From Sphingobacterium bambusae (GTDB lineage Bacteria; Bacteroidota; Bacteroidia; Sphingobacteriales; Sphingobacteriaceae): a stretch of DNA of 64,000 nucleotides. The stretch is taken from the NCBI RefSeq assembly GCF_033955345.1, contig NZ_CP138332.1, positions 3,038,001 through 3,102,000 of the forward strand, in the 5' to 3' direction. A program made the position numbers and the translations under genes. Of the stretch, positions 62,531-64,000 are shown in pieces (position 1 is the stretch's first letter; each line of letters begins with the position of its first letter). Below the pieces are notes generated by a model, which was given only the letters and a program-made list of their open reading frames with translations, was not told where the DNA came from and did no database searches.

Positions 62531-63143
62531 GGCAAAAAAAGTAAGTGATTTATCACTTTTTCAAAACTATTCTCTTCTTACTCCGTTTAAACAATAAGAA
62601 ACAATTATCCTTTTGTTAAAAGTTCGGCACGGCATGTAATGCTTTTTAGGAAGTTTTCAAGTACGTGGTTGCAAGAGGCTCTTTCATATAAAAGGGCCAC
62701 CGAGGCGACCCTTTCACTGCTTATGAAAATTATGTTTCCCGGGGAGAGAAACGATGTGTCAAATTTAAGAATAATATCTGATCAAAATATGCGTAGCATC
62801 ATAAAATGTTGTAACATTTATATATTTTGTCTCATTTTTTGTATGGCGCAATCGATTGTTCTTTTTTTGGTGCTGCGACGGTTATTTCTATGTCTCGCGT
62901 AGATATACGGATTTTGATCCGTCGGATCTGTACCGTTTTTTCTATCCCGAGTTCTGAAAAGCCCACCTATACTTTGGTCTAGTTTTGTAGAAACTCGCTG
63001 ATCTTCAAAACCTTAAGATTTGTCCCCTGCTTGTCCCCGCCTTAGGCTTGTCGTTATTGATCTTTCGCCTTTTCTTTGTTGCTTCAAAATTTTGGTATGG
63101 TACTTGGGCGATTCTGACCTGTAAAATTTAATTTGAATTTATA
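62531..63143. other. Non-coding stretch of about 600 bp
   Basis: A hairpin AAGTGAT-TT-ATCACTT lies near 62540-62557. An 87-codon frame at 62639-62902 has no signal, no family and an untypical composition, so it is not called. TAGTTTTG near 62981 matches a -7 element but has no -33 partner and no gene after it. Nothing else is recognised. Confidence 0.4.
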
Positions 63144-63175
63144 TTGGATACAATTAAGAAAAAAAAGTATTTTTG
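63144..63175 (+). promoter_or_regulatory. Promoter of a possible small gene
   Basis: TTG (63144-63146), a 21-bp spacer and TATTTTTG (63168-63175) fit the Bacteroidota consensus. Transcription should start near 63182, shortly before the ATG at 63201. Confidence 0.45.
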
Positions 63176-63200
63176 TAGCCATCAAACTACACGATCGGCC

Positions 63201-63362
63201 ATGCTGCTGGGGCGATCGTTCAAAAAGGGTAACAGCGAACCCGGCAAGATCGTTTACAGGTCAACTGATTTTGCATCCGTTTGTTACAATAATTATCATA
63301 AAAAAAATGATTTTCGTTACTTTTCCGCGTTTAACAATGCGTTTTTATTAAGGATAACGTAG
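63201..63362 (+). CDS. Possible 53-residue protein with its start codon inside a hairpin
   Basis: ATG at 63201, 19 nt after the predicted transcript start. The start codon lies in the loop of a perfect 7-bp stem, ACGATCG (63191-63197) with CGATCGT. The peptide has MLLGRSFKKGNSEPGKIVY and ends in FNNAFLLRIT; it is basic and aromatic and I do not recognise it. It could be a small regulated protein or a chance frame. Confidence 0.3.
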   Translation: MLLGRSFKKGNSEPGKIVYRSTDFASVCYNNYHKKNDFRYFSAFNNAFLLRIT

Positions 63363-63834
63363 ATTTAATATAAAATTAGCGAGAATGTAGCATATTGTTT
63401 ACAAATAATAGCTATATTTGGGTCTACAATTTAAAGATTAACACCGAATGGGGTAAAACCCATGGGTAGTGTACGGCAAAAGCATCAATCTAAGCTAAAA
63501 TAATTGTGAAAAAGCTGTACTTATGAAAATTTTGAACAAAATTAGTGTTTACAACGACTTAAAACTGAGAAAAAACAGAAAGTAAATTGATTAAAAGATC
63601 CTCGTAAAGGGGTGATGGGCAAATGTACGTTGCGGCATGTTAATTTAATATGGACTAGCATACGGACTTTGTGATAGCTTGATCTTGTGCATACAAAAAT
63701 ATGCAGAATAGCCACACTTTTGCCTTGTTTTTAATCTATACGAATCTCGATTCACTTATAAGATTCCACTTTCTTGTTACGCTTGTTTTCGTCTGCATAA
63801 GTAAATAATTGAAATAGAATTAATCTTGTAGAAT
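63363..63834 (+). promoter_or_regulatory. Promoter and long 5' leader of the glycosylphosphotransferase gene
   Basis: TATATTTG (63413-63420) is a full -7 element, giving a leader of about 400 nt before the ATG at 63835. The first part can form ATGGG-GTAAAA-CCCAT or, alternatively, the palindrome ACCCATGGGT (about 63446-63465); the two structures exclude each other. A 20-codon ORF follows. No riboswitch class that I know fits. Confidence 0.45.
63523..63585 (+). CDS. Possible 20-residue leader peptide
   Basis: ATG AAA ATT ... AAG TAA. The peptide MKILNKISVYNDLKLRKNRK is strongly basic. It lies within the 5' leader of the polyprenyl glycosylphosphotransferase gene and resembles the 23-residue leader ORF at 51501. 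Confidence 0.3.
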   Translation: MKILNKISVYNDLKLRKNRK

Positions 63835-64000
63835 ATGCATAGATATGTCCAAAACCGCGTGCTGGCTTTTTTAAAGATACTGCTTGTCTTAACCGACGCT
63901 GTATGTTTAAATATTGCCTTTGTAGTTGCCTTCTCGTTGGTAACTGCCTATGGCCTTGTAGACGCAACAGAGGTGATGAGTAGTAACTACTTCTCGCTAT
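63835..64000 (+). CDS. Undecaprenyl-phosphate glycosylphosphotransferase, N-terminus (partial)
   Basis: The first 55 codons only. RVLAFLKILLVLTDAVCLNI and VVAFSLVTAYGL form the first two of the N-terminal membrane segments typical of WcaJ-like exopolysaccharide polyprenyl glycosylphosphotransferases. It probably begins another polysaccharide cluster to the right. The catalytic part is outside the window, so the call relies on the N-terminus. Confidence 0.6.
   Translation, partial: MHRYVQNRVLAFLKILLVLTDAVCLNIAFVVAFSLVTAYGLVDATEVMSSNYFSL

Noticed and set aside
62639..62902. 87-codon frame downstream of the repeats
   Set aside because: No promoter at the proper distance, no recognised domain and unusual amino-acid composition.
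63133..63351. 72-codon frame overlapping the small ORF at 63201 in another frame
   Set aside because: It begins before the predicted transcript start and has no supporting feature.

Overview
The window comes from a member of the Bacteroidota, most likely the Sphingobacteriaceae. The evidence is a gliding-type C-terminal sorting domain with PorP/SprF-like and OmpA/PorE-like partners of the type IX secretion system (T9SS), promoters with the Bacteroidota -7 element TAnnTTTG, weak Shine-Dalgarno signals, DUF1080, DUF2911 and DUF5683 proteins, and a parA-parB-DUF5683-dapB-lepB gene order. No rRNA, tRNA, CRISPR array or complete insertion sequence was seen.

Layout. 1-24.6 kb is mostly housekeeping. 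It holds a truncated carboxypeptidase-like/TonB-receptor-type gene, an Lrp regulator divergent from a cysteine-synthase-like enzyme, DsbD, an AAA ATPase behind two large palindromes, an LpxH-like hydrolase, parAB, dapB, two tandem signal peptidase I genes, pdxJ, the c-di-AMP cyclase cdaA, a DUF1338 plus FAD/Fe-S oxidase pair that fits 2-oxoadipate catabolism, rarA and an exonuclease.

25-50.3 kb is an exopolysaccharide/capsule locus. It is bracketed by two CpsB-like PHP phosphatases. It contains a full dTDP-rhamnose set (rfbBCDA), two nucleotide-sugar dehydrogenases, a Wzx flippase, a Wzy-like polymerase, three glycosyltransferases, a secreted protein, PglC/PglD/PglE-like initiation genes, Wza and a Wzc tyrosine kinase. 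The middle (about 31.4-46.6 kb) is AT-richer than its flanks, and the change falls inside wzc, which suggests cassette exchange. A nucleotidyltransferase behind a sigma54-like promoter, a degenerate LuxR-type regulator and the second CpsB close the region.

50.3-63.4 kb is a GC-rich three-gene T9SS surface operon (a 1941-residue repeat adhesin, a PorP/SprF-like protein and an OmpA/PorE-like protein). It is flanked on both sides by copies of the same three families of non-coding repeats. One family carries compensatory base changes in its hairpins. A truncated Rpn-type nuclease gene lies among the repeats. The window ends in the first codons of a polyprenyl glycosylphosphotransferase preceded by a leader of about 400 nt.

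Most notable observations: (1) the structured repeat family with covarying stems; (2) an inverted repeat containing GGGTGGG exactly 21 nt upstream of a -7 element, shared by the degenerate regulator and the adhesin operon; (3) the DUF1338/FAD-oxidase operon; (4) the wzc recombination boundary; (5) short basic leader ORFs ahead of the adhesin and the glycosylphosphotransferase.
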